Origin: Pogonophryne albipinna
Taxonomy: Eukaryota > Chordata > Actinopteri > Perciformes > Artedidraconidae
DNA length: 64,000 bases
Reading direction: 5' to 3'
Assembly (NCBI GenBank): GCA_028583405.1
Contig: JAPTMU010000163.1
Location: 388,996 to 452,995, forward strand
The notes beneath the pieces were generated by a model, which saw nothing but the letters and a program-made list of their open reading frames with translations, had not been told where the DNA came from and did not search any database. A program made the translations under genes and the position numbers. Below, piece after piece: positions 24,448-36,839 of the stretch (its first letter is position 1; each line of letters starts with the position of its first letter).

Positions 24448-25218
24448 AAGTGCACGTTTCAGAGTGGCCTTTTATTGTGGCCAGCCTAAGGCACACCTGT
24501 GCAATAATCATGCTGTCTAATCAGCATCTTGATATGCCACACCTGTGAGGTGGGATGGATTATCTCGCCAAAGGAGAGGTGCTCACTCACAGATTTTTTC
24601 AGATTTGTGAACAATATTTGAGAGAAATGGTTATTTTGTGTTTATAGAAAATGTTTTAGATCTTTGAGTTCATCTCATGAAAAATGGGAGCAAAAACAAA
24701 AGTGTTGCATTTATATTTTTGTTCAGTGTATATCAAGTATGGCATTCATAGGGGAAAATGTGTGAGTGTGTGTGTGTGTGTGTTCATTTACAAACTATAT
24801 ATGCTGGGGGAAACTTGTACTCGCATTTCTGTGATTGGCTGCTGTGGCAGAAGGCGATGTACCCCAAATTATTGTTGTTGTTGTGCAACTGAATAATAAT
24901 GAATCACAACCATATATGTGTTTGTGTTTTACTGATCTCTCTCTGTGTTAACATTTAAAGTTGGTGAGCCATAAATTGCACTAACAGTAACAACATACTC
25001 AAGAACATTAAGGTCTGAAACTGTACCATAATGATGGAAAATCGATTGAGTTAGTGGACAGATTGAGCTGTATTAGGTGTTGAAATGGGCTACCTGCAAT
25101 GGTAAAGAAGGCTTCTTTTATTGGGCCTCTCTGACACGTTAAACTCTGGCTTCAGGCTGAACACACCTTGTTAGTCCCTCCCTCTGCTTCAATAAGAGGT
25201 CAGAGGTCTTCATCTCAC

Positions 25219-25286
25219 CTCTGATCTTTGGTGAGGCGTTCAGGGTCCCCACTCAGAGCGGGTTCAGTGTCCTCACAGGGATTCAT
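25219..25286 (-). CDS. NLRC3-like gene, ATG exon
   Basis: 68-bp coding part: ATG at 25286-25284, MNPCEDTEPALSGDPERLTK, donor GTGAGATG. It ends two bases into a codon, which fits the 105-bp exons. Short acidic first exons of this kind are common in fish NLRC3-like genes. The first intron is about 5.6 kb and carries the nested transposons. Confidence 0.75.
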
Positions 25287-25490
25287 AGCAGAGCTCACAC
25301 CTTCACACACACACAACCACCTGCTGGAGAACCACACATTATCTCATCAGGACACAGACAGAGAGTTCTCACACAGTAACACATTTCAAACAGTCAACAG
25401 AGGAAAGCTAGTGTTTCGAGTGTAAAGCAGAAGTTTGTTAGGATAAAAAATTATTAAAGCTGCATGCAGCGATCATCGGAGCCTCGCACA

Positions 25491-25533
25491 TCCACGCTGG
25501 TTGGGATACTTCCAGAATCCCAACCAGCGTGGA
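25491..25533. repeat. Perfect 16-bp inverted repeat (hairpin)
   Basis: TCCACGCTGGTTGGGA and its exact complement, separated by 11 bases, followed by a T run. It ends exactly where the first unit of the 2.08-kb tandem duplication begins. Just upstream is a GCTGCATGCAGCGATCATCGG segment resembling a dispersed fish repeat. Confidence 0.9.
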
Positions 25534-27608
25534 TTTTTTTGTATGAATTTATGTTTCATCCAATCAGAGCTTGTTGACTTATCACGAGGTTTGTCAAAGC
25601 GGACAGGCGTCAATAGCTGGGGATTGTGGGTAGTGTAGTCTCTTTGGCGCTCCACATTTCAGAGAAAACAAGTTGTTTCTCAGAATTGAAGGGGAAAAAC
25701 ACAAAAGCATTGCACACAATTTAAACCTATCAATGTCGTGTATTAACAAAGGTAATCTGGTGTTTTTGAGTCGATGAGTAGTGGAGATATCACTGTCAAA
25801 TCAATCGACAGTGAGGAGAATACTTACTTCCGGGTGTACAATTCTCCGTTATCCAATGGGAATGGACGCTCACATTGCCTTTAAGAGCCGCCGACACAAA
25901 CGGGTGCGGTGCTTCCATGAGCGTCAAATACCGCCGCCGATGGGAATACATTGCAATCAGTTGAAAGCTCTTTGCGTCCGTTTATGAAGCTGAAGGAGCC
26001 TCGGCGCGTCCCAACTGCACGCCACGGGACCCTGACCAAGCGTCGCTCCTGGACGTTCAGGGAGTGAGAGTGTGTTGGACTGAGAGGCTCAGGTGAGCTA
26101 AAGGACTCTCTGAGTGTTTAGATAGTTCACTTTAGTCTAAGTTATCTCAGTGGGTCTCAAACGGTTTGGTCACGAATTATGTATGTTACATACATACAAA
26201 CATACATTATTGTACTCTGGAGGGGAGTTTGACAGGGTATTACTCCAAAAGTACACGATAAAAGTACTTGATTGTACTTGTGGCAGTAGTCCAAGTAGTA
26301 CTCTGTCCAGCAGTACCACTCTCACTGAGAACTTATGGCAAAAAAATCATTTTATCTCTCATCAAAGATGGCAGAAAACATACATTATTGTACTCTGGAG
26401 GGGAGTTTGATAGGGTATTTCTCCAAAAGTACAAGGTAAAAGTACTTGATTGTACTTGTGGTAGTAGTCTAACAAGTACTGAGTCCAACAGTATCACTTT
26501 TATTAAGAATGTATGGCTAAAAATCATTTTATCTCATCAAATATAGCAGAAGTGGCATGATTTTGTTCTCAGGAGGGGAATTTGAGAGTATTACCCAGAA
26601 AAAAGACAGTCAAAGTACTTCATTTTATTGTTGGTAGCAGTCAAAGTAGGACTGAGTCAAACAGTGTTAGTTTTTTTAAGAATTTATGGTTAAAATAATT
26701 TGTATCGCATGAAGCAGAACAAACACGCATTGTTTTACTCTTGCGTTAGTGCCGCTTCTCAGCGATTACCGTAAAGGCGCTATTAATTGCGCACTCAAAA
26801 ATGAAGAACTGCTCATTTGACCAAGCAAATTTGAGAGACGGCTGAGATGACAGCAGTAAAATTCCACTGTAGCGCCCGGTACCAAATGGGAAACCCCACA
26901 TGTTTGAGCACCCTCTATGAAACGTGAACAGCACCCCCAAAAGAAAATCTCTGGCCCGTCACTGTAAACTAAGCCCCGAATGTTTCCAGGTCCAGGAAAC
27001 GCCCCTGTCGACTAACCAGGAAATACACATTTCGATAGTTTCTTCTGTCGTTTACATACATAAGTGAGAGAAGATAAGATGAACCTTTACATCTGTTGGT
27101 ATATTTGGCTCCATAGGAACACTTTGATGCACATTCACGACCAGTGTGTGAGGTTGTGGTTGCGATGCCGATATCCGGACGCGCACAGCGAGGACTACAA
27201 AAAGACACTTGAGGTGATGGGGATGTCTGTTCAAAACATTGCAAACTAGAATAAATCATTTAAACCAGTTATTTTTGCCAGACTTATTACTGTACATCGT
27301 TCTTAATGTGATACCAAGTCCCTCTGAGACCCGTGTACACCTTCAGACAGCCTACAAGTGAAGCACACGTTGTTTACTCACAGTTTGACAGCAGCGTGGA
27401 GAAGTCTTCAGCTGTGGAGCTGATCCTCTCAGGTAAACTGTGGTCCGACTTCTGTGGCTATCTACCAGCGATCATTTTTAATATTAAAGACTACACACAC
27501 ATTTATCCCTTATAACTTTGCAGCACTTATCCAGATAAGATGTGACTGTTAACTTGGTTTGCGTCAGTTTCCCCTGCTGTCGCAGTTGGCTGTTTTACGA
27601 CGGCGAGA
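25534..27608. repeat. Tandem duplication, unit 1 (about 2.08 kb)
   Basis: Nearly identical to unit 2 over its full length, with scattered single-base differences and a few small indels (for example a 2-bp CA indel near the start). No convincing gene. It contains GAGAGGCTCAG|GTGAGC (about 26082-26097), which looks like a non-coding exon end with a splice donor on the + strand; the same motif recurs at 28162 and 39249. It also contains three diverged internal repeats. Confidence 0.95.
26192..26729. repeat. Three diverged tandem repeats of about 178 bp inside unit 1
   Basis: Each copy starts near ATTGTACTCTGGAGGGGAGTTTG and ends near AATCATTTTATCTC. Copies 1 and 2 are close and copy 3 is diverged. 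The same trio is present in unit 2 (about 28272-28809). Confidence 0.8.
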
Positions 27609-27611
27609 AGC

Positions 27612-29688
27612 TTTTTTTGTATGAATTTATGTTTCATCCAATCACAGAGCTTGTTGACTTATCACGAGGTTTGTCAAAGCGGACAGGCGTCAATAGCTGG
27701 GGATTGTGGGTAGTGTAGTCTCTTTGGCGCTCCACATTTCAGAGAAAACAAGTTGTTTCTCAGAATTGAAGGGGAAAAACACAAAAGCATTGCACACAAT
27801 TTAAACCTATCAATGTCGTTTAATTAACAAAGGTAATCTGGTGTTTTTAGTTGATGAGTAGTGGAGATATCACTGTCAAATCAATCGACAGTGAGGAGAA
27901 TACTTACTTCCGGATGTACAATTCTCCGTTATCCAATGGGAATGGACGCTCACATTGCCTTTAAGAGCCGCCAACATAAACGGGTGCGGTGCTTCCATGA
28001 GCGTCAAATACCGCCGCCGATGGGAATACATTGCAATCAGTTGAAAGCTCTTTGCGTCTGTTTATGAAGCTGAAGGAGCCTCGGCGCGTCCCAACTGCAC
28101 GCCACGGGACCCTGACCAAGCGTCGCTCCTGGACGTTCAGGGAGTGAGAGTGTGTTGGACTGAGAGGCTCAGGTGAGCTAAAGGACTCTCTGAGTGTTTA
28201 GATAGTTCACTTTAGTCTAAGTTATCTCAGTGGGTCTCAAACGGTTTGGTCACGAATTATTATTAGTTACATACATACAAACATACATTATTGTACTCTG
28301 GAGGGGAGTTTGACAGGGTATTACTCCAAAAGTACACGATAAAAGTACTTGATTGTACTTGTGGCAGTAGTCCAAGTAGTACTCTGTCCAGCAGTACCAC
28401 TCTCACTGAGAACTTATGGCAAAAAATCATTTTATCTCTCATCAAAGATGGCAGAAAACATACATTATTGTACTCTGGAGGGGAGTTTGATAGGGTATTT
28501 CTCCAAAAGTACAAGGTAAAAGTACTTGATTGTACTTGTGGTAGTAGTCTAACAAGTACTGAGTCCAACAGTATCACTTTTATTAAGAATGTATTGCTAA
28601 AAATCATTTTATCTCATCAAATATAGCAGAAGTGGCATGATTTTGTTCTCAGGAGGGGAATTTGAGAGTATTACCCAGAAAAAAGACAGTCAAAGTACTT
28701 CATTTTATTGTTGGTAGCAGTCAAAGTAGGACTGAGTCAAACAGTGTTAGTTTTTTTAAGAATTTATGGTTAAAATAATTTGTATCGCATGAAGCAGAAA
28801 AAACACGCATTGTTTTACTCTTGCGTTAGTGCCGCTTCTCAGCGATTACCGTAAAGGCGCTATTAATCGCGCACTCAAAAATGAAGAACTGCTCATTTGA
28901 CCAAGCAAATTTGAGAGACGGCTGAGATGACAGCAGTAAAATTCCACTGTAGCGCCCGGTACCAAATGGGAAACCCCACATGTTTGAGCACCCTCTATGA
29001 AACGTCAACAGCACCCCCAAAAGAAAATCTCTGGCCCGTCACTGTAAACTAAGCCCCGAATGTTTCCAGGTCCAGGAAACGCCCCTGTCGACTAACCAGG
29101 AAATACACATTTCGATCGTTTCTTCTGTCGTTTACATACATAAGTGAGAGAAGATAAGATGAACCTTTACATCTGTTGGTATATTTGGCTCCATAGGAAC
29201 ACTTTGATGCACATTCACGACCAGTGTGTGAGGTTGTGGTTGCGATGCCGATATCCGGACGCGCACAGCGAGGACTACAAAAAGACACTTGAGGTGATGG
29301 GGATGTCTGTTCAAAACATTGCAAACTAGAATAAATCATTTAAACCAGTTATTTTTGCCAGACTTATTACTGTACATCGTTCTTAATGTGATACCAAGTC
29401 CATCTGAGACCCGTGTACACCTTCAGACAGCCTACAAGTGAAGCACACGTTGTTTACTCACAGTTTGACAGCAGCGTGGAGAAGTCTTCAGCTGTGGAGC
29501 TGATCCTCTCAGGTAAACTGTGGTCCGACTTCTGTGGCTATCTACCAGCGATCATTTTTCATATTAAAGACTACACACACATTTATCCCTTATAACTTTG
29601 CAGCACTTATCCAGATAAGATGTGACCGTTAACTTGGTTTGCGTCAGTTTCCCCTGCTGTCGCAGTTGGCTGTTTTACGACGGCGAGA
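27612..29688. repeat. Tandem duplication, unit 2
   Basis: Second copy of the 2.08-kb unit. Both units end in TTTTACGACGGCGAGA. Landmarks are offset by 2078 to 2080 bases. Confidence 0.95.
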
Positions 29689-31904
29689 TCTTATCCGCGA
29701 AACGAGGCTTTCACTTAGGGACCATCAACAAATGACTTTTCAATTACACAGGAACGATGTTCCTTTTAATAAATCCACAGCTTCCCGATCGTGTGAATGT
29801 GAAACAAATCCACTATAGATCATATACGTTTGTTGAACACACCTCTCTTTATTGTATTTTAATACTTTAAATATGTTTTATTAGTATTATGTGTGGTAAT
29901 ATTAGCATATTGCTTCAATAACTTCCAGGTCATGTGACCTAATCACTCAAAATCACTTTCTGAATTGAATACTTGTCTGTACACAATGGAAACAGCTCTT
30001 TATATCGGATTATAGTACTTCATCTATTTAATATTAATATTTGTATGGAAAATTCAGGGTGTTTTCTATTTCCCTCGACAAAAATGCAATGGGATTTCTC
30101 CATAGGATTTAGGAAAATAGTTTGAAATAAGGTCTGTGGAAAATGAACCCGTTTGATAAATGCACGTTTTGTTAATCTCCACATGTCTACTTTGATCATG
30201 TTCTAATCATAAATCTAACGTCCAGAAGCTAAATGCTAACGTGATGCTATAAACGAACTACAGCGAGTCCAGCAGCACGACTTCAACGTCACGCCAACTT
30301 CAGATCCATATTCAAACACACAGATTCTAAATGGTACGAGTTGAAGCGTTTGTTTGAACACTTTGCAGGAGGCAGGGACTTGCTTTCAAGCAGAACAGAA
30401 ACTAACTTAGAGGAGTGTTCACGTGTTCAGCGGACAAAACGTGGCGTATCATATGCACGCAAAATCGGACTTCTGCGTATCTATTGCACGCATTTCCAAT
30501 GTGTAAAGTCGTGTCATTTGTACGCAGACTGAAGAGAGTGGGTTGGTATTACAGTAAGTAACTACATTTACAGTAACAGTGTAAAAATGAAACACAGTAA
30601 CTTCAAAGTACTGTATTTGAGTTTAAGTTAATAGTATTTCTAACTGTAAAATAGAAACTGTAATGCTATCATTTTAAGTTACAGTATCAGTATCGTAACT
30701 GTAAAACAAATTCTTTATTATAGTATACTTCATGTCATGCTGGTAATTTACAGATTACCAGACATTCTTGACACATTTTAAAGCTCACTAATAACTGCAG
30801 GGAGACAGCAAACAATACATTTTAACAATGTATTCTTAATTGTTGAACGGTATCAAGAACATGTATTTTCTTGTGCTAAATGTGTGAGCATGCCATGGCT
30901 ACCATAGTCTTCCATTGCATATCCCATGTACAATTATCTTCCATGTCTTATAAACTGTGCTAAACTGACCAACAGCTGCAATTCCTACACTTATTACATA
31001 TTTTCATCCATAAAACAATGGATATTAATATCCAAAAACATGGAGATTGCATTTTTAAAAACAGTGGCGATAACGAATCAACCCAAAAAATATGAAGCCA
31101 TTTCTTCTGCCAAGCCATTTTAGAGACGCGCTGTAGTGGAAAAGGTGTCGCAAACTGGAGAACCCAAATGCACGACCCAGAGACACAGTCTTGAATGTAA
31201 CAACAATTTTCTTTTTAATGTCAATGAACAGAAAATCCCTAACTAAGCAAAAAGAGAACTTAAGATAAACTTAAGTCTACAAAAATAACAAAATAACAAA
31301 ACCTGACAAGACTGGAAACGATCCTCTCTTTGCTGAGGCCTGGCACGACCATCCATGGAAACAAACAAGACGAACTGACACAGGACAGAGGGAGACAGGA
31401 CCGTTTGAACACGAGGTGAGTGGGAACAGGTGGAAACCATCAGGGGCGGGGCTGACGATGGCGGGAAAACACACAAAGGGAGGAAGTAACAGGGCCTGAA
31501 ATGAGAGACAAGAGGTAAGTACAAAATGAAACAGGAAATGGAAAACGAGACACGACATGAAACACAGAACTTAACTAAAGATGAATGACATGAATAGACA
31601 GACCTGACATGACGTGAAATAACATGAGAACCTGACTAAACATGAAATGACAGATATAATACATAAACATCAAAAGGCACTGTTTGGCAAATACATTATC
31701 ACTATTCTTAGATAATACACAATATTTGAAAACACTTTGAATACAGGAGGGCATTCTGCATGTCCACACTCAAATCTAATGTTTGCAAGATTTCTGTGAA
31801 TTTTAAAATGAATGCAGGAATGGACCCTGTACTGAACTAACAAACCTTACACATGTAACCCCTAGATTTCACCGGGTCCGTCTGCGTTACGGCTGCGCCG
31901 CGGC
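29689..31904. other. AT-rich sequence without a recognised gene
   Basis: At 30555-30735 there are repeated ACAGTAA / CTGTAAA words like those of common fish MITEs. At about 31130-31560 there is a segment (ATCAGGGGCGGGGCTGACGA, AGGGAGGAAGTAACAGGGCC) that looks like an interspersed-repeat end, but its class is not known. Confidence 0.4.
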
Positions 31905-32015
31905 GTTCACAGCGATCACAGCGATCACAGCGATCACAGCGTTCACAGCGATCACAGCGATCACAGCGATCACAGCGTTCACAGCGATCACAGCGATCAC
32001 AGCGTTCACAGCGAC
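31905..32015. repeat. 10-bp tandem repeat array
   Basis: About eleven units of GATCACAGCG, with a GTTCACAGCG variant every third or fourth unit, so a higher-order pattern is visible. Confidence 0.92.
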
Positions 32016-32054
32016 TCTAGTCAATGGGTGCTCTTCCATCAGACGCACCGAGTT

Positions 32055-32150
32055 AGTGTCCCAGAAGCGTCCCAGAAGCGTCCCAGAAGCGTCTCCGAAG
32101 CGTCCCAGAAGCGTCCCAGAAGGGTCTCAGAAGCGTCCCAGAAGCATCCC
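32055..32150. repeat. 12-bp tandem repeat array
   Basis: About eight units of CGTCCCAGAAG(C/G) with single-base variants, about 40 bases after the 10-bp array. Confidence 0.9.
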
Positions 32151-32880
32151 AAAACCGGCTATTCTCGTCTACTAGAATAGACGCGAGCCTGAATCGAGGC
32201 GAGCCGCAGCTCATCTCAAACAAGCCTATTTTTTCTGTTCACCGTTTTTGTCCCTATAGTTTGTCGTTCGTTTTTGTTTATTAAATATTGTCAGACTATA
32301 TTACTTCGGTGTGGACTTTGTTTGAAAACGCGTCACAGCCTATAGCCAAGCTTAGCCTCTCGGCGACTCAAACTGGACTGGGAATTGAGCCGCCACAATA
32401 ATAATAATAATAACAATAATAACAATTATGATTATTACCTTACTTTTGTCTATTTGTATTACTCTCTGTTTTTAAGGCCCAATGCCAAGACACATTCTTT
32501 GTATGCTTGCATTGGCTAATGAAACAGACTCTGTGGTATTGTAATCTCTGAAGGAGACTCATTTTGGTCACTATTTCCATAAAACAAAAACAAATAAACA
32601 AAAAAAAAGCTTCTATATATTGGGCCGTGAAAGTGCTCTCTGAAACTATACGCCTGGGATGGCTTGTGACCATGAAATGAGAAAATGAAAACTTTGCCGT
32701 AGAGGTACACCAAATACATTGTGGGAAAGGTCTTGACCTGGAGAGTAACATATGTCCGTATGAAGATTCCACATGGCTCCTGCTTTGAAATACTGACCTT
32801 TGAACCTTGACCTCGGTGCATGTTTGAAGGCTTATAATTAAGCAACAAAAGGGACTACAGACATGGGACTTACTGTTATA
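32151..32880. other. Unassigned sequence
   Basis: Holds a short (AAT)n-like tract at 32397-32427. The stretch at 32240-32320 has a polyadenylation-like TTATTAAAT and could be an LTR end. Nothing firmer can be said. Confidence 0.4.
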
Positions 32881-33755
32881 TACCTCATTCACACCAACGG
32901 TGTTTCAGGGCCGGTTCGGAGCTGGAGCTTGAAAAACACCGGGTTTTCCTGTTCACACCGCAGTGGAGCAGCCTCTTAGCTCCGGAATCCGGTTCGTTTC
33001 AAGCACCAAAAAATTGTCCGGCCAGAGCAAAAGTACCGCATGCGTCACGCTTACGTCGAGGCGGGGGCAGGGGCAGGGGCAGGGGCAGGGGCAACTCCTG
33101 AACAACAACAGAAAGCCCGCGTTTTATCCAGTTTGTACACAACGATGGAGAAACTTAACCAGAGTTTCAGTGTTTCTGCCATAGAGTGTATAGGCCTATA
33201 TAAAGGTTTCTGCTCATGGTGAAGCAACGTGTCTGCGTGTTAAGGTGGAACCTGAGCATTCACGTTGATCACCTCTCATTATAAATCTATAAATATTAAA
33301 CTTTACTTCACGTGTTCATTTGAGAACAGCTGTTACATACCTGGGTGAAGGTTACAGTTCATTTAAATGAAAGATACAACGTTACTCCACACTCATGGTT
33401 CAGTCCACCTTAAGAAATAAGACCGACCTCGGAAGCGGTTGTGTTTTAAAAAAAAACTTTATTTACACGAGTACACTATTTTATAAGAATAAAACTAAAC
33501 CACAGAAATGACTCCGGAAAAGCTGCAGATCGAGCCATAAGAAATGAATGCAACTGATTTCATCCGCGTGGTTTGGCTTTATGAAGCAGGCACGCAAACG
33601 CTTACGTCATGACGCAAACGATGACGCAACGACGCATTACCAGTCGGACTCTGGGCGGTGTGAAAAGAGCCAGAGCTAAACCGAAGAACTGGTTCTGAAC
33701 CTGAAAAGCTCTAGCACGGAGCTTGAACCGGAGCTTCGTTGGTGTGAATGAGGTA
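32881..33755. mobile_element. MITE with TACCTCATTCACACCAACG inverted ends
   Basis: The left end TACCTCATTCACACCAACG matches the complement of the right end (33737-33755). The flanking trinucleotide ATA is present on both sides (32878-32880 and 33756-33758). It is 875 bp with no transposase. It contains a (GGGGCA)n tract at about 33063-33093. Subterminal sequences (GGTTCGGAGCTGGAGCTTGAA / CCGGAGCTT) are also inverted. Confidence 0.75.
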
Positions 33756-34235
33756 ATAGAGAGCTCTTGACCTCAGCTATCATGTGAGTATAGTCAAAAC
33801 TGGGGGCACTGTCACATTTGGGTCAAATATGGTTAAAATGTATTTTCACCCACCACAATTTGATATTTGAAATCTGATTACACAAATGTGTTTACCATCC
33901 CCTTAAACCCTCTGTGTATTCTTAATTCAGTATTTATAACTTCTAATTTTAGGAAAAACACTAATATATTTAAAAACTACAATTCCCTAGAGCCACGCTA
34001 TGCAGCTTGTTACAAATCAGCACCACAGTTGTAGATCTTCCGGTTTTCAAAGACATAGGATCTTAAAAATATATATCTACTAAGTATATAACATATCTAG
34101 TATAGCAACACTAGTAATTACACTGCATCAAGATTATTTATATTAAGAAAAAGCTGTTGGTTTATTTAAGATATTTTGGATATTTTAGCTATTCTAGAAA
34201 TGGGTTTTTTCGGTTGGTTCTTTATTTTTTGGATA
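33756..34235. other. Unassigned AT-rich sequence
   Basis: No feature seen. Confidence 0.4.
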
Positions 34236-34620
34236 CTGTGAATATCTACAGTACATTGATTGGATACTGTGAATATCTACAGTACATTGATGGATACTGT
34301 GAATATCTACAGTACATTGATTGGATTACTGTGAATATCTACAGTACATTGATGGATTACTGTGAATCTTCTACAGTACATTGATTGGATTACTGTGAAT
34401 ATTCTACAGTACATTGATTGGATACTGTGAATATCTACAGTACATTGTTGGTTACTGTGAATATCTACAGTACATTGATGGATACTGTGAATATCTACAG
34501 TACATTGTTGGATACTGTGAATATCTACAGTACATTGTTGGATACTGAGATCTTCTACAGTACATTGTTGGATACTGTGAATATCTACAGTACATTGATG
34601 GTTACTGAGATTGTATACAG
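34236..34620. repeat. Minisatellite, unit about 31 bp
   Basis: About twelve units of GGATACTGTGAATATCTACAGTACATTG with length variants at the unit ends. The array lies inside a CTGTAAA/TTTACAG-rich segment ending ACAGCCATTTTTTACAGTGTA (34756-34776), a typical fish MITE end, so the minisatellite may have grown within a MITE. Confidence 0.93.
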
Positions 34621-36192
34621 TTGGGACGTTACTACTGATATTTTTAAAGTAACTCCAGAGGTACTGTAATTTTTGGTTGGAAACACGGTATTATACTCTA
34701 AAATAGTATACAGTAATTTACTGTGCACAAACACTGTAAATAACTGTGGATTTCACAGCCATTTTTTACAGTGTAGTATTCAATTCAGAAAGTGATTAAT
34801 AGGTTGTTAAATGTTAAGAAGCCCTGAGACACAGTTTTGTGCAAAACCCCGTGCGGGGGCTTAACAGGTTAACAAACTATGAATGTGTCATCCCCCTTAA
34901 CGGAAAGAAACTCAGCTCACTGACGATATGAACCATTTTGACCTAAACGGAACACAAGTCCAACTCCAAGCCTCTGAATTAGCACTAAGCGCATAACTCA
35001 CGGTAGCGATATGTTATACTTCATGCTATCTGGATCTACGGATGGAAATTAGCTCAAAGCTAAAATCCGGCATGTTTACGTTTTAAAGCATTATTTGTTT
35101 TAAATGTTCATCAACATGCATTGTCCCTCTTCAAATAAACGATTAAATGAAAAATAAAACCGGCACAAACTAGATATCATATGAAAGCCACGTTTCCACA
35201 GATTCCATTGGTATAAGTATCATCACTGTACGACCAAAACTCACGTCAGAGAAAGCCAGGAAAGACAACACACAACTTCACTTTACCGGGCCAAAACCGC
35301 AAATACGTCTTACCTTTGCTGTTTTCGGATCAAACGTTGTGTTCAAGGGCAATACGACACATATAAACACTGCTGAAGGTTCATCCAATGTCTCTGTGTC
35401 ACTTTGAAATGATTACTGTTAATCCATCATAACATTTATGGCAATAAGCCTAGTTTTCATATAGAGTGTAACGGAGCTTCCGGTTCTGGGCAAGCTGCGT
35501 GCGCTTCACTCTCACTCCTCAATGGAAATGTTTAGATGGATTTAGGAGCTTCCCCTCGATTCTATTGGCTCTAACGGTTACAAAGTGGTTAATCACCAAA
35601 ATTGACCAATGGGTTCCAGAGATACGGCAAATACACCCAAATGTACCCAGAGGTGAGTCCGCCTGGACCTACTTTTTCTAAAACTCTCTAAAAAGGTCAA
35701 ATTTCACTTCTTTTGCATCAATTTTGATACAGGGTACTTATATGTTATAATTTGGATTCCTAAAGCTTTTTGGCTACTGTTGCATCATTCAAGGGAAAGC
35801 ATAATTTACATTTTTTTACTATGTTCAATCTGAATTTAATTTAAAATAAAAAAAAATCTATATTGATTCTGACACTTCTACAGCCAACTCACAGGTGTAT
35901 CATTGCTTTAAGAAAAAATATTATTCATTTACCCCTTATAGAAGTGAAGATATAGTCATTTGTTCTGGGAATGTCATTTTCGAGCCTGAGGCCTGAAAAA
36001 CAGGCTCAGGACTTAACAAGTTAACAAACAGTATGTTGCTCTTTCTCACGTGTAGACCACACATTGTAACCTTCATGTAAATCCAGGGGCGGCGGGCGCT
36101 CTAGGCTAGGGAAGGCTAAGCCTTCACTGCATCCTGGTAAAATTAAAATATAATGTATAATGGTTGTGTCTTTGACATTAGCGCTGCTATGC
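34621..36192. other. Unassigned sequence
   Basis: Contains an inverted match (about 34771-34793) to 29949-29971. A short CAGGGGCGGCGGGCGCTCTA segment near 36087 looks like a MITE end. No gene is recognised. Confidence 0.4.
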
Positions 36193-36345
36193 AGCCACCT
36201 GTGCCCTGTATTACGAAGCCAGTTCAACAGACCCTGGATATGTTTGAGTTATCTTAACTAACCCTAAAAAACGAGATCTCGCTAAGCGGTCCGACGACGC
36301 TGGTTATCAACTCGATAAATCGACCCAGGGTTTCTCTGTCCGGCT
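36193..36345. mobile_element. Partial copy of the TACTACGAAGC transposon
   Basis: GCCCTGTATTACGAAGCCAGTTCAAC, then CTGGATATGTT and CGAGATCTCGCTAAGCGGTC, parallel the left end of the element at 17834 without the nested MITE. The right end is missing; a DIRS fragment follows. Confidence 0.6.
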
Positions 36346-36839
36346 GAGAGTTCTATCTCACACAGGCTCCGCCCTCTACTGGACTCTATGGGTACAGTGG
36401 GTGGAGCCCCGATGGATAAATGCCCTGTCGTATTACAACATCGACCCACCACACTGCCCCTTACCGGCCTTTGGATAACAGCCACAGCACCCCAACTTCC
36501 TATCATCCGGTTTTGACCGTGGAGAAGTCGGGGCCGCAGCTTACTTGGCTGGGTAGAGCCTAATTGGTCTGAATAAGCCCCTAACTCCACCCTGCAGGTG
36601 CCAGCGCAAGTGACTATACACTGCGCACTACGTTTCCCAGGTCCCTAAAGAGCATGGGGAGAACGTAAGTGCACCATGTCCCCCACACTCATACACGCTA
36701 ACCTTGTGTAGAGTCTTCCAGCCCTGTATGGGGCTTACTGCGCACCATGTTTCCCGGGTCCCTAAGGAGCATGGGAAAACATAAGTGCATTATGTCCAGG
36801 GGGGGCAGACACAGCCTACTGACCCACAGCCCCTCCCCC

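Larger units (their letters stand above)
20033..24728 (-). mobile_element. Tc1-like transposon, split by an LTR retrotransposon
   Basis: Long inverted repeats begin CACTGAACAAAAATATAAA at each end. The right end is followed by TA (24729-24730); the left TA has decayed to AA. The transposase on the - strand is in two pieces (24154-24447 and 20355-21079) separated by the retrotransposon at 21080-24153. The terminal repeats are about 300 bp and carry matching AATCATGCTGTCTAATCAGC blocks. Confidence 0.92.
19758..24986 (+). repeat. Solo LTR, family A, split by nested insertions
   Basis: The left part (19758-20032) starts TGTTATGG and the right part (24729-24986) ends CACTAACA, matching the intact copy at 6816-7316. 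A 4-bp duplication GTAA flanks the whole (19754-19757 and 24987-24990). The Tc1 element at 20033-24728 sits inside it. Confidence 0.75.

Noticed and set aside
27064..27249. 61-codon frame present in both duplicated units
   Set aside because: Identity is explained by the recent duplication; no domain and no codon-level constraint can be seen.
31905..32150. Possible CRISPR-like array
   Set aside because: Units of 10-12 bp with no spacers; simple tandem repeats in a vertebrate genome.
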